From Aquabacterium soli (GTDB lineage Bacteria > Pseudomonadota > Gammaproteobacteria > Burkholderiales > Burkholderiaceae_C): a stretch of 64,000 bases of DNA. Made by a program: the position numbers and the translations under genes. Of the stretch, positions 18,106 through 32,527 are shown in pieces. Each line of letters begins with the position of its first letter. The first letter of the stretch is position 1. The stretch is taken from NCBI RefSeq assembly GCF_003933735.1, contig NZ_RSED01000011.1:113136-177135 (forward strand), in the 5' to 3' direction. The notes beneath the pieces were generated by a model. The model was not told the DNA's origin, ran no database searches, and worked only from the letters and a program-made list of their open reading frames with translations.

Positions 18106-20973
18106 ATGGTCACCAAGGCAGCCCTCACCCCGTCCGCTCCCGCGACTTCCCGCAACAGGTCGGCCAAAGCCGCCATCACCACCGGCACCAAGGCCCCCAC
18201 CGGCCGCCGCAACGAACCCCTGCTCAAGGACATCCGCCTGCTCGGCCGCGTGCTGGGCGACGTGATCCGCGAACAGGAAGGCCGTGAGGCTTACGAGCTG
18301 ATCGAACGCATCCGCCAGATGGCCGTGGCCTACCGCGCCCGCAAGGACGACCAGGCCGGCAAGGACATGGATCGGTTGCTCAAGAACCTGTCGGCCGACC
18401 AGAGCGTGTCGGTCATCCGCGCCTTCAGCTACTTCTCGCACCTGGCCAACCTGGCCGAGGATCGACACCAGGTGCGCCAGGCCGCACAGTTGCCGGCCAA
18501 GACCGCCGTCGAAGGATCGCTGGAAGCGGCCTTCAAGCGCCTGTCCGAAGAGGGGGTGCGCAACGATGAAATCGCCCTGCTGCTCAAGCACGCCTATCTC
18601 TCGCCCGTGCTCACCGCCCACCCGACGGAGGTGCAGCGCAAATCCATCCTGGACACCGAGCGCAGCATTTCCGACCTGATCACGCGACTCGACGGAGCCG
18701 ATGGGGCCGTGCGTGCAGAGATCGAGGCCGCGCTGCGCGCACGCGTCACCCAACTGTGGCAGACACGCATGCTGCGCTTCACCAAGCTCACCGTGGCCGA
18801 CGAGATCGAGAACGCGCTGAGCTACTACCAGAGCACTTTCCTGCGCGAGATCCCCAAGCTCTATGGCCAGATCGAGCGCGCCCTGCCCGGCCGCGAGATC
18901 GCGCCCTTCCTGCGCATGGGCAACTGGATCGGCGGCGACCGCGACGGCAATCCCAATGTGAGCGCTCAGACGCTCAAGCTGGCCCTGTCGCGCCAGGCCG
19001 AAGTGGCGCTGCGGCACTACCTGGTGGAGGTGCACCACCTGGGCGCCGAGTTGTCGATGTCCGGGCGGCTGGTGGGCATCACGCCGGGGATGCAGGCCTT
19101 GGCCGACCGCTCGCCCGACCAGAACCAGCACCGCGCCGACGAGCCCTATCGCCGGGCGCTGACGGGTGTCTACGCCCGCCTGGCCGCCACCCTGCATGAC
19201 CTGACCGGCACCGAAGCCCTGCGCCATGCCGTCGCGCCACAGGATGCCTACACCAGCGCCGATGAGTTCCTGGCCGACCTGCACACCGTGGATGCATCGC
19301 TGCGGGCGCACCATGCTGGCGCCCTGGCCGAGTTGCGCGTCAAGCCACTGATCCGCGCCGTGCAGGTGTTCGGCTTCCACCTGGCCACGCTCGATCTGCG
19401 CCAGAGCTCCGACCAGCACGAGCTGGTGATTGCCGAACTGCTGGCCACCGCCCGCGTCGAGGCCGATTACGCCGGCCTGGATGAAGACCACAAGCGCGCA
19501 CTGCTGCAGCAACTGCTGTGCGAGGCCCGCCCCCTCCGCGTGCCTGGCGCCCACTACAGCGAGCTGGCGCTGCACGAACTGGCCATTTTCGAAGCCGCCG
19601 CCCAGGCCCGCCGCGCCTATGGTGCGCAGGCCCTGCGCCACTACATCATCTCGCACACGGAGACGGTGAGCGACCTGCTGGAAGTGCTGCTGCTGCAGAA
19701 GGAGTGCGGCCTGATGCGCGGCACACTGGACGATCCCAAGTCGGTGGCCGACCTGATCGTGGTGCCGCTGTTCGAGACCATCGCCGACCTGCGCCACGCC
19801 CCCGGCATCATGGAGGGCTTCTACGCCGTGCCCGGCGTGGCCGAACTGGTCAAGCGCTCGGGCAGCGAGCAGGACATCATGCTGGGCTACAGCGACAGCA
19901 ACAAGGATGGCGGCTTCTTCACCAGCAACTGGGAGCTCTACCGCGCCGAGATCGCGCTGGTGGCCTTCTTCGACAGGCTCAAGCAGCAGCATGGCATCCG
20001 CCTGCGCCTGTTCCATGGCCGCGGCGGTACCGTCGGGCGTGGGGGCGGCCCTACGCACCAGGCCATCCTGGCGCAGCCCCCCGGCACCGTGAACGGCCAG
20101 ATTCGCCTGACGGAGCAAGGCGAGGTCATCGCCTCCAAGTACGCCCACCCCGAGATCGGCCGGCGCAACCTGGAAACCCTGGTCGCGGCCATGCTCGAGG
20201 CCAGCCTGATCCAGCCCGCCAAGCCCGTGCCCGCAGCCTTCTTGCAGGCGGCGGATGCCATCTCGCAGGCCAGCATGGCCGCCTACCGCAAGCTGGTCTA
20301 TGAGACGCCCGGATTCACCGACTACTTCTTCTCGGCCACGCCCATCCGGGAGATCGCTGACCTGAACATCGGCTCACGCCCGGCTTCGCGCAAACCCAGC
20401 CGGCGCATCGAGGATCTGCGCGCCATCCCTTGGGGTTTCTCATGGGGGCAGTGCCGGGTCGCCCTGCCCGGCTGGTTCGGACTGGGCTCGGCCATCGAGG
20501 CCTTCCTGTCGGAGCCAGGCACCGACCGCAAGGCCCAACTGGCCGTGCTGCAGCGCATGCACAAGCAGTGGCCCTTCTTCCGCACCCTGCTGTCCAACAT
20601 GGACATGGTGCTGGCCAAGAGCGACCTGGGCATCGCTGCGCGCTATGTGGAGCTGGTGGAAGACAAGCGCCTGGGCAAGAAGATCATGGTCGCCATTCGG
20701 GCAGAGTGGGATCTGACCAACCAGGCGCTCAACCAGGTCACCGCCACCAAAGGTCGTTTGGCCACCCAACCCGACCTGGCCGGTTTTCTGAACTACCGCT
20801 TCCCGTATGTGGACCCGCTGAACCACCTGCAGGTGGAGCTGATGCGCCGGCACCGCAAGGCGCCCGATCTGCGTGCCTCGGGTGTCGAGGGTGAAACCGT
20901 GGCCGACCGGGTGCAGCGCGGCATCCTGCTGTCGATCAACGGTGTCGCGGCGGGGCTGCGCAACACCGGCTGA
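18106..20973 (+). CDS. ppc: Phosphoenolpyruvate carboxylase
   Basis: About 955 residues. It catalyses the irreversible carboxylation of phosphoenolpyruvate to oxaloacetate, replenishing the TCA cycle. Catalytic motifs are [13 protein letters not shown] (catalytic His), [20 protein letters not shown], and [20 protein letters not shown] with the arginine-rich PEP site. The C-terminus ends [14 protein letters not shown] as in the family. An N-terminal extension of about 40 residues rich in Ala, Thr, Arg and Lys precedes [21 protein letters not shown] chose MVTKAAL; an ATG at 18025 would add 27 residues, and no ribosome site decides between them. It stands alone between the receptor terminator and the glycine riboswitch. 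Confidence 0.96.
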   Translation: MVTKAALTPSAPATSRNRSAKAAITTGTKAPTGRRNEPLLKDIRLLGRVLGDVIREQEGREAYELIERIRQMAVAYRARKDDQAGKDMDRLLKNLSADQSVSVIRAFSYFSHLANLAEDRHQVRQAAQLPAKTAVEGSLEAAFKRLSEEGVRNDEIALLLKHAYLSPVLTAHPTEVQRKSILDTERSISDLITRLDGADGAVRAEIEAALRARVTQLWQTRMLRFTKLTVADEIENALSYYQSTFLREIPKLYGQIERALPGREIAPFLRMGNWIGGDRDGNPNVSAQTLKLALSRQAEVALRHYLVEVHHLGAELSMSGRLVGITPGMQALADRSPDQNQHRADEPYRRALTGVYARLAATLHDLTGTEALRHAVAPQDAYTSADEFLADLHTVDASLRAHHAGALAELRVKPLIRAVQVFGFHLATLDLRQSSDQHELVIAELLATARVEADYAGLDEDHKRALLQQLLCEARPLRVPGAHYSELALHELAIFEAAAQARRAYGAQALRHYIISHTETVSDLLEVLLLQKECGLMRGTLDDPKSVADLIVVPLFETIADLRHAPGIMEGFYAVPGVAELVKRSGSEQDIMLGYSDSNKDGGFFTSNWELYRAEIALVAFFDRLKQQHGIRLRLFHGRGGTVGRGGGPTHQAILAQPPGTVNGQIRLTEQGEVIASKYAHPEIGRRNLETLVAAMLEASLIQPAKPVPAAFLQAADAISQASMAAYRKLVYETPGFTDYFFSATPIREIADLNIGSRPASRKPSRRIEDLRAIPWGFSWGQCRVALPGWFGLGSAIEAFLSEPGTDRKAQLAVLQRMHKQWPFFRTLLSNMDMVLAKSDLGIAARYVELVEDKRLGKKIMVAIRAEWDLTNQALNQVTATKGRLATQPDLAGFLNYRFPYVDPLNHLQVELMRRHRKAPDLRASGVEGETVADRVQRGILLSINGVAAGLRNTG

Positions 20974-21033
20974 ACGGGGGGTTGACCACCCCGGCATCGC
21001 AAGTTTGGGTGGCCGCCCCGCCAAGGCCTGGCA

Positions 21034-21039
21034 TACAAT
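21034..21039 (+). promoter_or_regulatory. -10-like hexamer for the gcv transcript
   Basis: TACAAT lies about 12 bases before the first riboswitch aptamer, the right distance for a start at the aptamer edge. No good -35 hexamer is visible at 16-18 bases, so an activator may be needed. Confidence 0.5.
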
Positions 21040-21050
21040 CGCGCCCTGCC

Positions 21051-21320
21051 AGGAGAGAACCCGGCCGGCGCTTGTTTCAGGCGGCGGACACGGGTCGCCG
21101 AAGGCGCAGGACAGGCGGTGAAACGCCTCGCCCGAACGCTCAGGCAAAAGGACTGGCAAGCACCTTGGCAACAAGGTGATCCTCACTGGAGAGAGGCCGG
21201 AGACGGTGTCGCATCACATGCGCGCACCGTGAGCCGGCCCACCGAAGGGGCAAGCCCGTACCGCTGCGACAAGTCGTGGCGACGGGTCAATCTCTCAGGT
21301 AAAGCGGACAGCGGGGGCAG
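21051..21320 (+). ncRNA. Tandem glycine riboswitch controlling gcvTHP
   Basis: Two glycine aptamers lie in tandem in the gcvT leader. Aptamer 1 has the opening GGAGAGAA, the core GCCGAAGGCGCAGGA and the closing CGCTCAGGCAAAAGGAC (to about 21158). Aptamer 2 has GGAGAGAGGCCGG from 21188, the core CACCGAAGGGGCAAGCCC and the closing TCTCTCAGGTAAAGCGGACA. These are the conserved cores of the gcvT riboswitch class. Glycine binding normally turns on the cleavage system so glycine can be used as a one-carbon source. The 90 bases after aptamer 2 up to the ATG form the expression platform; no obvious intrinsic terminator stands out, so translational control is more likely. Confidence 0.95.
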
Positions 21321-21412
21321 CACCAGGGCATTGCGCAGGCACACCAGCCGGCGCGGGCCCTGGATCGACCGAACTCGATTGCCCCTGTCCGGCCTGGCGG
21401 CCGGCGCCTGCC

Positions 21413-22528
21413 ATGTCCACAGACCTGCTCACCACGCCCCTGCACGCCCTGCACATCGAACTGGGCGCCAAGATGGTGCCCTTCGGCGGCTACGACATGC
21501 CCGTGCAGTACGCCACCGGCATCCTGGCCGAACACCGCCACACCCGCACCGCCGCTGGCCTGTTCGATGTCTCGCACATGGGCCAGGTGCTGCTCAAGGG
21601 CGATGGCGCGGATGCCGCGCTCGAAACCCTGGTGCCGGTGGACATCATCGGCCTGGCGCCCTTCAAGCAGCGCTACGCCCTGTTCACCAATGAACAAGGC
21701 GGCATCCTGGATGACCTGATGGTCACGCGCCGGGCGGATGACCTGTTCGTGGTGGTCAACGCCGCCTGCAAGGAGCAGGACATCGCCCACCTGCAGCAGC
21801 ACATCGGCCAGCGCTGCACCGTGCAGCCCCTGCCCGACCAGGCCTTGCTGGCTTTGCAAGGCCCGCAGGCGGTGGACGCCCTGGCGCGCCTGAACCCCGG
21901 CGTGAAAGACCTGGTCTTCATGACCGGCGGTCACTTCACGCTCGACGGCACCGAGTGCTTCGTCACCCGCTCAGGCTACACGGGCGAAGACGGCTTCGAG
22001 ATCTCCGTGCCAGCCCACCGCGCCGAGTCCCTGGCCAGAGCCCTGCTGGCCCAGCCCGAGGTCAAGCCCATCGGCCTGGGCGCGCGCGACACGCTGCGCC
22101 TGGAAGCCGGCCTGTGCCTGTACGGCCACGACATCGACACCACCACCACCCCGGTGGAAGGCGCCCTGACCTGGGCGATCCAGAAGGTGCGCCGCGCCGG
22201 TGGCGAGCGTGCCGGTGGCTACCCGGGCGCCAGCGTCATCGACGCCCAGTTTGCCCAGGGCGCCGGCCGCAAGCGCGTGGGCCTGATCAGCACCGAGCGC
22301 ATGCCTGTGCGCGAGGGTGCCCAGGTGGTGGCCGAGGACGGCACACCGCTGGGCACCGTCACCAGCGGCTCGCTCGGCCCCAGCATCAACCAGCCCGTGG
22401 CCCTGGCCTACGTGGGGCCCAACCACGCCGCCATCGGCACCAAGGTGTTCGCCTTGGTGCGTGACAAGCGCGTGCCCATGACGGTGGCGGCCCTGCCGTT
22501 CGTGCCCAACCGCTACCACCGGGGCTGA
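21413..22528 (+). CDS. gcvT: Glycine cleavage system T protein (aminomethyltransferase)
   Basis: A 371-residue GcvT. It transfers the aminomethyl carbon from lipoyl-GcvH to tetrahydrofolate, giving 5,10-methylene-THF and ammonia. Recognisable regions are the N-terminal MVPFGGYDMPVQYATGILAE, the folate-site sequence FDVSHMGQVLLKGDGA, FVTRSGYTGEDGFEISVPAH and LGARDTLRLEAGLCLYGHDI. The C-terminal barrel includes TSGSLGPSINQPVALAYV. It is the first gene after the glycine riboswitch. A ribosome site is not obvious, which fits control of initiation by leader folding. Confidence 0.97.
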   Translation: MSTDLLTTPLHALHIELGAKMVPFGGYDMPVQYATGILAEHRHTRTAAGLFDVSHMGQVLLKGDGADAALETLVPVDIIGLAPFKQRYALFTNEQGGILDDLMVTRRADDLFVVVNAACKEQDIAHLQQHIGQRCTVQPLPDQALLALQGPQAVDALARLNPGVKDLVFMTGGHFTLDGTECFVTRSGYTGEDGFEISVPAHRAESLARALLAQPEVKPIGLGARDTLRLEAGLCLYGHDIDTTTTPVEGALTWAIQKVRRAGGERAGGYPGASVIDAQFAQGAGRKRVGLISTERMPVREGAQVVAEDGTPLGTVTSGSLGPSINQPVALAYVGPNHAAIGTKVFALVRDKRVPMTVAALPFVPNRYHRG

Positions 22529-22684
22529 CACGGCACGGATCGCCAGGCACGGCCCCTGCTGCGGCGTCAATGAAGCGCCTCCGCCACAGCGGACGACACG
22601 CCCGGCAGCCCCCCAAGCCCTGCGATACTCCGGCCGTTCGGCACTGTTCACCCTGATTGACCCGTTTTACCCAAGGATCCATCC

Positions 22685-23059
22685 ATGACCATCAAGTACA
22701 CCTCCGACCACGAATGGCTCCAGATCGAAGCCGACGGCACCGCCACCGTGGGCATCACCGAGCACGCCCAGGATGCCCTGGGCGATGTGGTGTTCGTCGA
22801 CCTGCCTGCCGTGGGCACCACCTTCAACGCCAAGGACATCGCTGGCGTGGTCGAGTCCGTCAAGGCCGCCGCCGACGTCTACATGCCCCTGACCGGCGAG
22901 ATCACCGAGGTCAACGAAACCCTGCGCGACGACCCGGCCCTGGCCAACACCGACCCGCTGGGCGCCGGCTGGTTCTTCAAGGTCAAGCTGGCCAACCCGG
23001 CCGATGCCGACGCCCTGCTGGACAAGACCGCCTACGACGACTTCGTCAAGAACGCCTGA
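22685..23059 (+). CDS. gcvH: Glycine cleavage system H protein
   Basis: A 124-residue lipoyl carrier protein that shuttles the aminomethyl group between the P, T and L proteins. The lipoylated lysine is Lys60 in [20 protein letters not shown]. The N-terminal [20 protein letters not shown] and the C-terminal [15 protein letters not shown] are typical. AAGGA sits at correct spacing before the ATG. It lies 156 bases after gcvT and 31 bases before gcvP. The lipoamide dehydrogenase (L protein) is not in this window. Confidence 0.98.
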   Translation: MTIKYTSDHEWLQIEADGTATVGITEHAQDALGDVVFVDLPAVGTTFNAKDIAGVVESVKAAADVYMPLTGEITEVNETLRDDPALANTDPLGAGWFFKVKLANPADADALLDKTAYDDFVKNA

Positions 23060-23090
23060 CACGACCTGCCCTGCCGAACACCGCCCCGCC

Positions 23091-25993
<2,903 letters not shown>

Positions 25994-25997
<4 letters not shown>

Positions 25998-26599
25998 GCC
26001 GCCAGCGCCGCCGTGCCAGGCACCCGCCGCCGGTACCGCGCAAGGGCCTGCGCCGGGTGCATGGGGTTTGCGCGGCACTGGTGCTGCTCGGCGCCGCAGG
26101 CTTCTGGATGAGCCTGGGATCACGCCCGCCGGTGCCGATCCACGGCGAATCGTGGGCGACGGTGCTCGGCGTGAGCGGCGGTGTGCTGTTGGTGTGCGCA
26201 GCGCTGATCTGCTGGCTGCTGAAAGAGACGGAAGACCGCATCACGGCCTGCTTCACTGCTTTCCTCGTGATCGGCCTGACGATGGGTATGACGGTGCCCG
26301 ACCTGCTCTACCGCCTCAACACCTCGGATCCGCAGGCGTCACCTCACGTGGATGTGCAGGAGCGCTTCGTGTTGCTGACCGAGCACAGCCCGGCCAAACG
26401 ACTCGACTACTTTGTGCTGCACACGGTGCCGCGCACGAAGCCTGCCGAGCTGGCCGGGGCCACGCAACGCCACATCTCCCGCCTGCAGTACGAGGCGCTG
26501 CAACAGGCGGCCCTGCAACCCGGCCAGCTTTTGCAGTTGCGCATCGTCGAAGGTCGCCTGGGCTGGCCATACGTTCAGGCCGCCACCCCTGCGCCTTGA
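25994..26599 (+). CDS. Hypothetical membrane protein overlapping the gcvP stop
   Basis: A predicted 201-residue protein starting at GTG in a GTGA overlap with the gcvP stop. The first 20 residues are very basic (Arg-rich), then come three hydrophobic helices (about residues 21-42, 52-75 and 80-98). A soluble tail of about 100 residues follows, containing [20 protein letters not shown] and [19 protein letters not shown] do not recognise a family. The tail has the feel of a small beta domain, probably on the outer face if the basic N-terminus is cytoplasmic. Starts at GTG 26056 or ATG 26108 are possible. It converges with the PETase-like hydrolase, with only three bases between stops. Coupling to gcvP is probably positional. 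Confidence 0.7.
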
Positions 26600-26602
26600 C
26601 GC

Positions 26603-27484
26603 TCAGTAGGCGCCTCGCGTCTCGAACGCGGACATCTCGGCGGCCCGGGTCTTCACGAACGGGGTGTAGCGCGCATCGCCATCCACGAAACGCTTGAGCC
26701 AGGCGATGGAGTACTTGGCCAGCGCCGTCTTGCACTTGGTGGCGCTGATCTGGATGCCGCACAGGTGATCCGCCCCCGCCAATTCGATGTAGGCGCTGGG
26801 CAGTGCCGCGTTGAAGCTCTGGTAGAACGGGATCGAATGCTGGTCGTTGGTCGCGATGCTGTCTTTCTCGTCAGCCAGCACCAGGGTGGGCACCTGCAGC
26901 GCCGACCAGTCCTTGGTGGTGTGCCAGGGCGCCAGTGCCACGGCCGCCTTGAGCGATGGCGTGTTGCGTGCGGCCGCCAGCGTGCCGCCGCCGCCCATCG
27001 AGTGGCCCATGGCCGCCTGCCGGTTGGCATCGAGCACACCGTAGTAGGGCGTGGTCATGGTCTTGCTGAGCGACACCACCTGCTGCAAGGCCTTGCCCAT
27101 CTGGGTGCCGCGCGATTCGGGCTGGTCAAAGACGCTGTTGAAATTCACGGTGACCACGACGAAGCCGTGCGATGCCACGCGCTCCGCCAGCCACTTGTAG
27201 TAGTTCTGGATGGCCAGGAAGCCAGGGGCCAGCACCACCACGCCGAACTGGCCTTCCGTGCGCACCGTGGGGTAGTAGACGGTGCCCGCCCCGTAACCGC
27301 TGGGGCTGCCCACCTTGGCGCTGGCCACCGTGTAGGGGCCGGCTTCGGCCTCCAGTGACTTCACGGTGGGATCGGGGCCGTGCACCTGGGCTTGCGTGAT
27401 GCCGGCCATCAATGACAGCGCGGCGGCGCTCAGCAGGCGTACCGTGAAAGCTCGGTGTGCGGGGGATGAAGCGTGGATGGACAT
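26603..27484 (-). CDS. Secreted PETase-like polyester hydrolase / cutinase-family esterase
   Basis: A 293-residue secreted alpha/beta hydrolase strongly resembling the Ideonella PETase/bacterial cutinase family. A signal peptide ends at about residue 33 (GITQAQ). The mature part opens GPDPTVKSLEAEAGPYTV, then PSGYGAGTVYYPT and ASHGFVVVTVNFNS. The predicted triad is Ser162 (GHSMGGGG), Asp208 (ADEKDSIA) and His240 (GADHLCGI). Trp187 (APWHTT) matches the aromatic-clamp Trp of PETase; Phe89 replaces its oxyanion-hole Tyr. Only two cysteines remain in the mature protein (242 and 251), so the PETase C-terminal disulfide is absent and the active-site one is changed. The start has AGGAGA six bases upstream. 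The natural substrate could be cutin-like esters, polyesters or lipids; PET activity is unproven. Confidence 0.88.
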   Translation of the reverse strand: MSIHASSPAHRAFTVRLLSAAALSLMAGITQAQVHGPDPTVKSLEAEAGPYTVASAKVGSPSGYGAGTVYYPTVRTEGQFGVVVLAPGFLAIQNYYKWLAERVASHGFVVVTVNFNSVFDQPESRGTQMGKALQQVVSLSKTMTTPYYGVLDANRQAAMGHSMGGGGTLAAARNTPSLKAAVALAPWHTTKDWSALQVPTLVLADEKDSIATNDQHSIPFYQSFNAALPSAYIELAGADHLCGIQISATKCKTALAKYSIAWLKRFVDGDARYTPFVKTRAAEMSAFETRGAY

Positions 27485-27598
27485 CAGGTCTCCTGTTGTG
27501 CGTGGCTTGACCCCGCACTCTACGAAGACCACCCCATATCCAGAGCCCCGCACATACCCTCTTCACCCCCTGAACATGGTGCGTGCAAGCCCGGATGT

Positions 27599-28417
27599 TC
27601 AGTAGATCAACCGGTCCGGCCGTATGTCCCGCAGGATCGTGGTGGCGATCTCTTCGATCGACTTGTGCGTGGACGACAGCCACGAGATGCCCTCGCGGCG
27701 CATCATCGACTCGGCCTGCTGCACCTCGAAGCGGCAGTTCTCGATGCTGGCGTACTTGCTGTTCGGGCGGCGCTCATTGCGGATCTGCGACAGGCGCGCC
27801 GGGTCGATCGTCAGGCCGAAGCACTTCTTCTTGAAGGGCTTGAGCATGGGCGGCAGAAAGCCTCGGTCGAAGTCTTCCGGGATCAAGGGCACATTGGCCG
27901 CCTTCACGCCATGCTGCATCGCCAGGTAGAGCGAGGTCGGCGTCTTGCCGCTGCGGCTCACGCCCACCAGCACCACATCGGCCACTTCCAGGTTGCGGGC
28001 GGACTGGCCGTCGTCGTGCTCCAGCGTGAAGTTGATCGCCTCGATGCGGTCGTTGTATTCACGGTCCACCGCCACGTCGGAGAAGCGCCCCACGCGGTGG
28101 TTGGACTTCATCGCGAACTCTTCTTCGAGCGGCTCGACGAAAGTCTTGATCATGTCGAAGACCTTGCCGCGGCATGGGCGGATGATGTTGAGGATGTCCT
28201 CGTCCACCAGCGTCATGAACACGATCGGGCGCTTGCCCTCGCGGTCGGCCACGGCGTTGATCTCGCGCACCACCTGGAAGGCCTTGTCGGCGGTGTCGAT
28301 GAAGGGCCGGCGCACATGGCGCGGCTTCACGGCGAACTGCGCCATGATGGAATTGCCGAAGGTCTCGGCGGTGATGCCGGTGCCGTCGGAGATGAAGAAA
28401 ACGCTGCAATCGGTCAT
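27599..28417 (-). CDS. ppsR: PEP synthase regulatory protein PpsR (DUF299 kinase/pyrophosphorylase)
   Basis: A 273-residue bifunctional ADP-dependent kinase and phosphate-dependent pyrophosphorylase. It inactivates and reactivates PEP synthase by phosphorylating a Thr next to its catalytic His. The N-terminal VFFISDGTGITAETFGNSIM and the P-loop-like VLVGVSRSGKTPTSLYLAMQ are the hallmarks. ENCRFEVQQAESMMRREGI and IEEIATTILRDIR close the protein as in the family. The start MTDCSVFF fits better than an ATG 18 bases upstream. Its target PpsA is encoded about 1.4 kb away on the other strand, across ohr and ohrR. Confidence 0.96.
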   Translation of the reverse strand: MTDCSVFFISDGTGITAETFGNSIMAQFAVKPRHVRRPFIDTADKAFQVVREINAVADREGKRPIVFMTLVDEDILNIIRPCRGKVFDMIKTFVEPLEEEFAMKSNHRVGRFSDVAVDREYNDRIEAINFTLEHDDGQSARNLEVADVVLVGVSRSGKTPTSLYLAMQHGVKAANVPLIPEDFDRGFLPPMLKPFKKKCFGLTIDPARLSQIRNERRPNSKYASIENCRFEVQQAESMMRREGISWLSSTHKSIEEIATTILRDIRPDRLIY

Positions 28418-28492
28418 GGGTGACAAGGCGGCCACAGCCGCGCAACCGCGAAAGGACGCATTGTCACCCGAGACCGGCAGGCCTCAGCCTTT

Positions 28493-28918
28493 TCAGACCA
28501 CGTTGAGCGTGACGGAAATATTGCCGCGCGTGGCGTTGGAGTACGGGCACACCTGGTGGGCTGCGTGCACCAGGGCTTCGGCCTCTTCGCGGGGCAGGCC
28601 GGGCAGCGTGATGTTCAGCACCACGGCGATGCCGAAGCCGTTGGGGATGGGACCGATGGCCACGTCACCAGCGATCTGGGTGCCGTTGGGCAGGCCCTTC
28701 TTCTGTTGGCCGGCCACGAAACCCATGGCGCCCAGGAAGCAGGCGGAGTAGCCAGCAGCGAACAGCTGCTCGGGATTGGTGCCGTCACCCTTGCCACCCA
28801 TCTCGACCGGACGGGCCAGGGAGATGTCGAGGATGCCGTCGGACGAGACCGCGCGGCCATCACGGCCTCCGGTGGCGGTGGCGTGGGCGGTGTACAGGAC
28901 CTTGTCGAGGTTTTGCAT
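28493..28918 (-). CDS. ohr: Organic hydroperoxide resistance protein Ohr (OsmC family)
   Basis: A 141-residue thiol peroxidase that reduces organic and fatty-acid hydroperoxides using lipoylated partners. The two redox cysteines are Cys60 ([17 protein letters not shown]) and Cys124 ([14 protein letters not shown]), at the spacing that defines Ohr rather than OsmC. The catalytic Arg is in the early [16 protein letters not shown] loop. Its promoter region holds the OhrR-type palindrome, so peroxide induction is expected. It lies downstream of ohrR on the same strand with 158 bases between, room for its own promoter. Confidence 0.97.
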   Translation of the reverse strand: MQNLDKVLYTAHATATGGRDGRAVSSDGILDISLARPVEMGGKGDGTNPEQLFAAGYSACFLGAMGFVAGQQKKGLPNGTQIAGDVAIGPIPNGFGIAVVLNITLPGLPREEAEALVHAAHQVCPYSNATRGNISVTLNVV

Positions 28919-28978
28919 GACGGGTGCTCCTGCGCCGGACGAGGGCGCTTGGTGAATCAGGGGTGGGACAACACTGGA

Positions 28979-29002
28979 AATTCAATTGCACACAATTGAA
29001 TT
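28979..29002. promoter_or_regulatory. OhrR operator palindrome in the ohr promoter
   Basis: Arms AATTCAATTG and CAATTGAATT flank CACA, giving a perfect 10-bp inverted repeat about 60 bases before the ohr ATG. The AT-rich CAATTG-type arms fit known OhrR binding sites, and the site stands out from the GC-rich background. OhrR bound here should repress ohr until its cysteine is oxidised. Confidence 0.85.
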
Positions 29003-29076
29003 GCTTGTAATTTATACGGCAGCCGTGGCGAACACAAGTAGGGCTTGCCCAAGCCCGCAACTCCAACAGGGACTAC

Positions 29077-29613
29077 TCAGGCATCCTCATGGGCTTGGGG
29101 CGCATCCCCCAGACGCTGGCGCAGCGCCTGCATCGACGCCCTCAGCGCCACGAACTCATCATCGTCTCCACCGAACACGCAGCGCATGGCTTGCGGCACG
29201 GCACGCGCCTCTGCCTTGAGCTGCCGTCCTTCATCGGTCAGGCGCACGCGCACGCGGCGCTCGTCGTCCACATCGCGCTGGCGCTGGATCAGGCCATGGG
29301 CCTCCATGCGCTTGAGCAGCGGCGTCAGGGTGCCGGAATCCAGGCCCAGCCGATCACCCACCTCATGCACCACCTGGTCGTCGTGCTCCCAGAGCACCAG
29401 CATCACCAGGTACTGCGGGTAGGTCAGGCCCAGCCGATCCAGATGCGGCTTGTACAGCTTGGTCAGCAGCAGTGAACTGGAGTACAGCGCAAAACACAAC
29501 TGCTGGTCGAGCAGCAGGGCACGGTCCGCATCCAACTCGGCGCGGGCAGCGTGGGCCCCCGGCACTGGATCCGAAGAAGCGCGTCCGGGCAAGGATTGCG
29601 GATGGCTGTTCAT
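29077..29613 (-). CDS. ohrR: Organic-hydroperoxide-sensing MarR-family repressor OhrR
   Basis: A 178-residue MarR-type regulator with a family-specific reactive cysteine, Cys40, in LDQQLCFALYSSSLLLTKLY. Tyr residues of the peroxide pocket follow in GLTYPQYLVMLVLWEHDD. The winged helix includes VHEVGDRLGLDSGTLTPLLK and RQRDVDDERRVRVRLTDEGR. An N-terminal extension of about 34 residues precedes the usual start of the family, so initiation may lie further in. It acts on the palindrome between itself and ohr. The frame is open 108 bases further upstream but without family similarity. Confidence 0.93.
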   Translation of the reverse strand: MNSHPQSLPGRASSDPVPGAHAARAELDADRALLLDQQLCFALYSSSLLLTKLYKPHLDRLGLTYPQYLVMLVLWEHDDQVVHEVGDRLGLDSGTLTPLLKRMEAHGLIQRQRDVDDERRVRVRLTDEGRQLKAEARAVPQAMRCVFGGDDDEFVALRASMQALRQRLGDAPQAHEDA

Positions 29614-29769
29614 GTCCGCATGGTAAGCCCACTCGAATATTTCCTGCAGAGCCCCTGGGTCCAACCCTAAAATGCGCGGCATCTCGTCCGGCCTTTGGTG
29701 CGCCACCAGCAACAACCACAAAGCGCACCCCAGGCCAGACCACCGGTTTTTTTACCATCTGGAGTTTTT

Positions 29770-32178
<2,409 letters not shown>

Positions 32179-32207
32179 GCTTCTAACGCGGCAGCGCCAC
32201 CAGCGAG

Positions 32208-32237
32208 AAGGGAACGTGTTTCACGTTCCCTTTTTTT
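32208..32237 (+). terminator. Rho-independent terminator after ppsA, and description of the gap to the lipase
   Basis: AAGGGAACGTG-TTT-CACGTTCCC followed by seven T residues. The remaining gap to 32527 contains no credible gene. A TTGACC hexamer at 32323 is a possible -35 for the lipase, but no matching -10 is clear. Around 32352-32396 an imperfect inverted repeat (ATGAGC...GGCAAA / TTTGCC.GCTCAT) could fold. Confidence 0.93.
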
Positions 32238-32527
32238 GTTTGATGCCCCGCCATTGGCCGGTGCGCCCGCGGAACCCCGAATGGTGTTTACCCTCAATCT
32301 CCCATCATCCAGGATCTAGGTATTGACCATGAATTCGGTCATCGCGGCAAATGAATGAGCGCGTTCGGCAAACGCTGCAGCTTTGCCGGCTCATAGCATG
32401 CCCATGTCCTGCGTACATGACAGCGCCGGGCCGGGGCTCTGGCCCTGTTCACAGCACAAGAAGTTGGCAAGCGACGATCACCCTGGCGTGACTGCGCTGG
32501 CCGCAACCTTTCCAGGAGCGCCTTCTC

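Noticed and set aside
17869..20148. A 759-codon open frame antisense to ppc and the receptor 3' end
   Set aside because: It crosses the receptor terminator and mirrors ppc; no family features.
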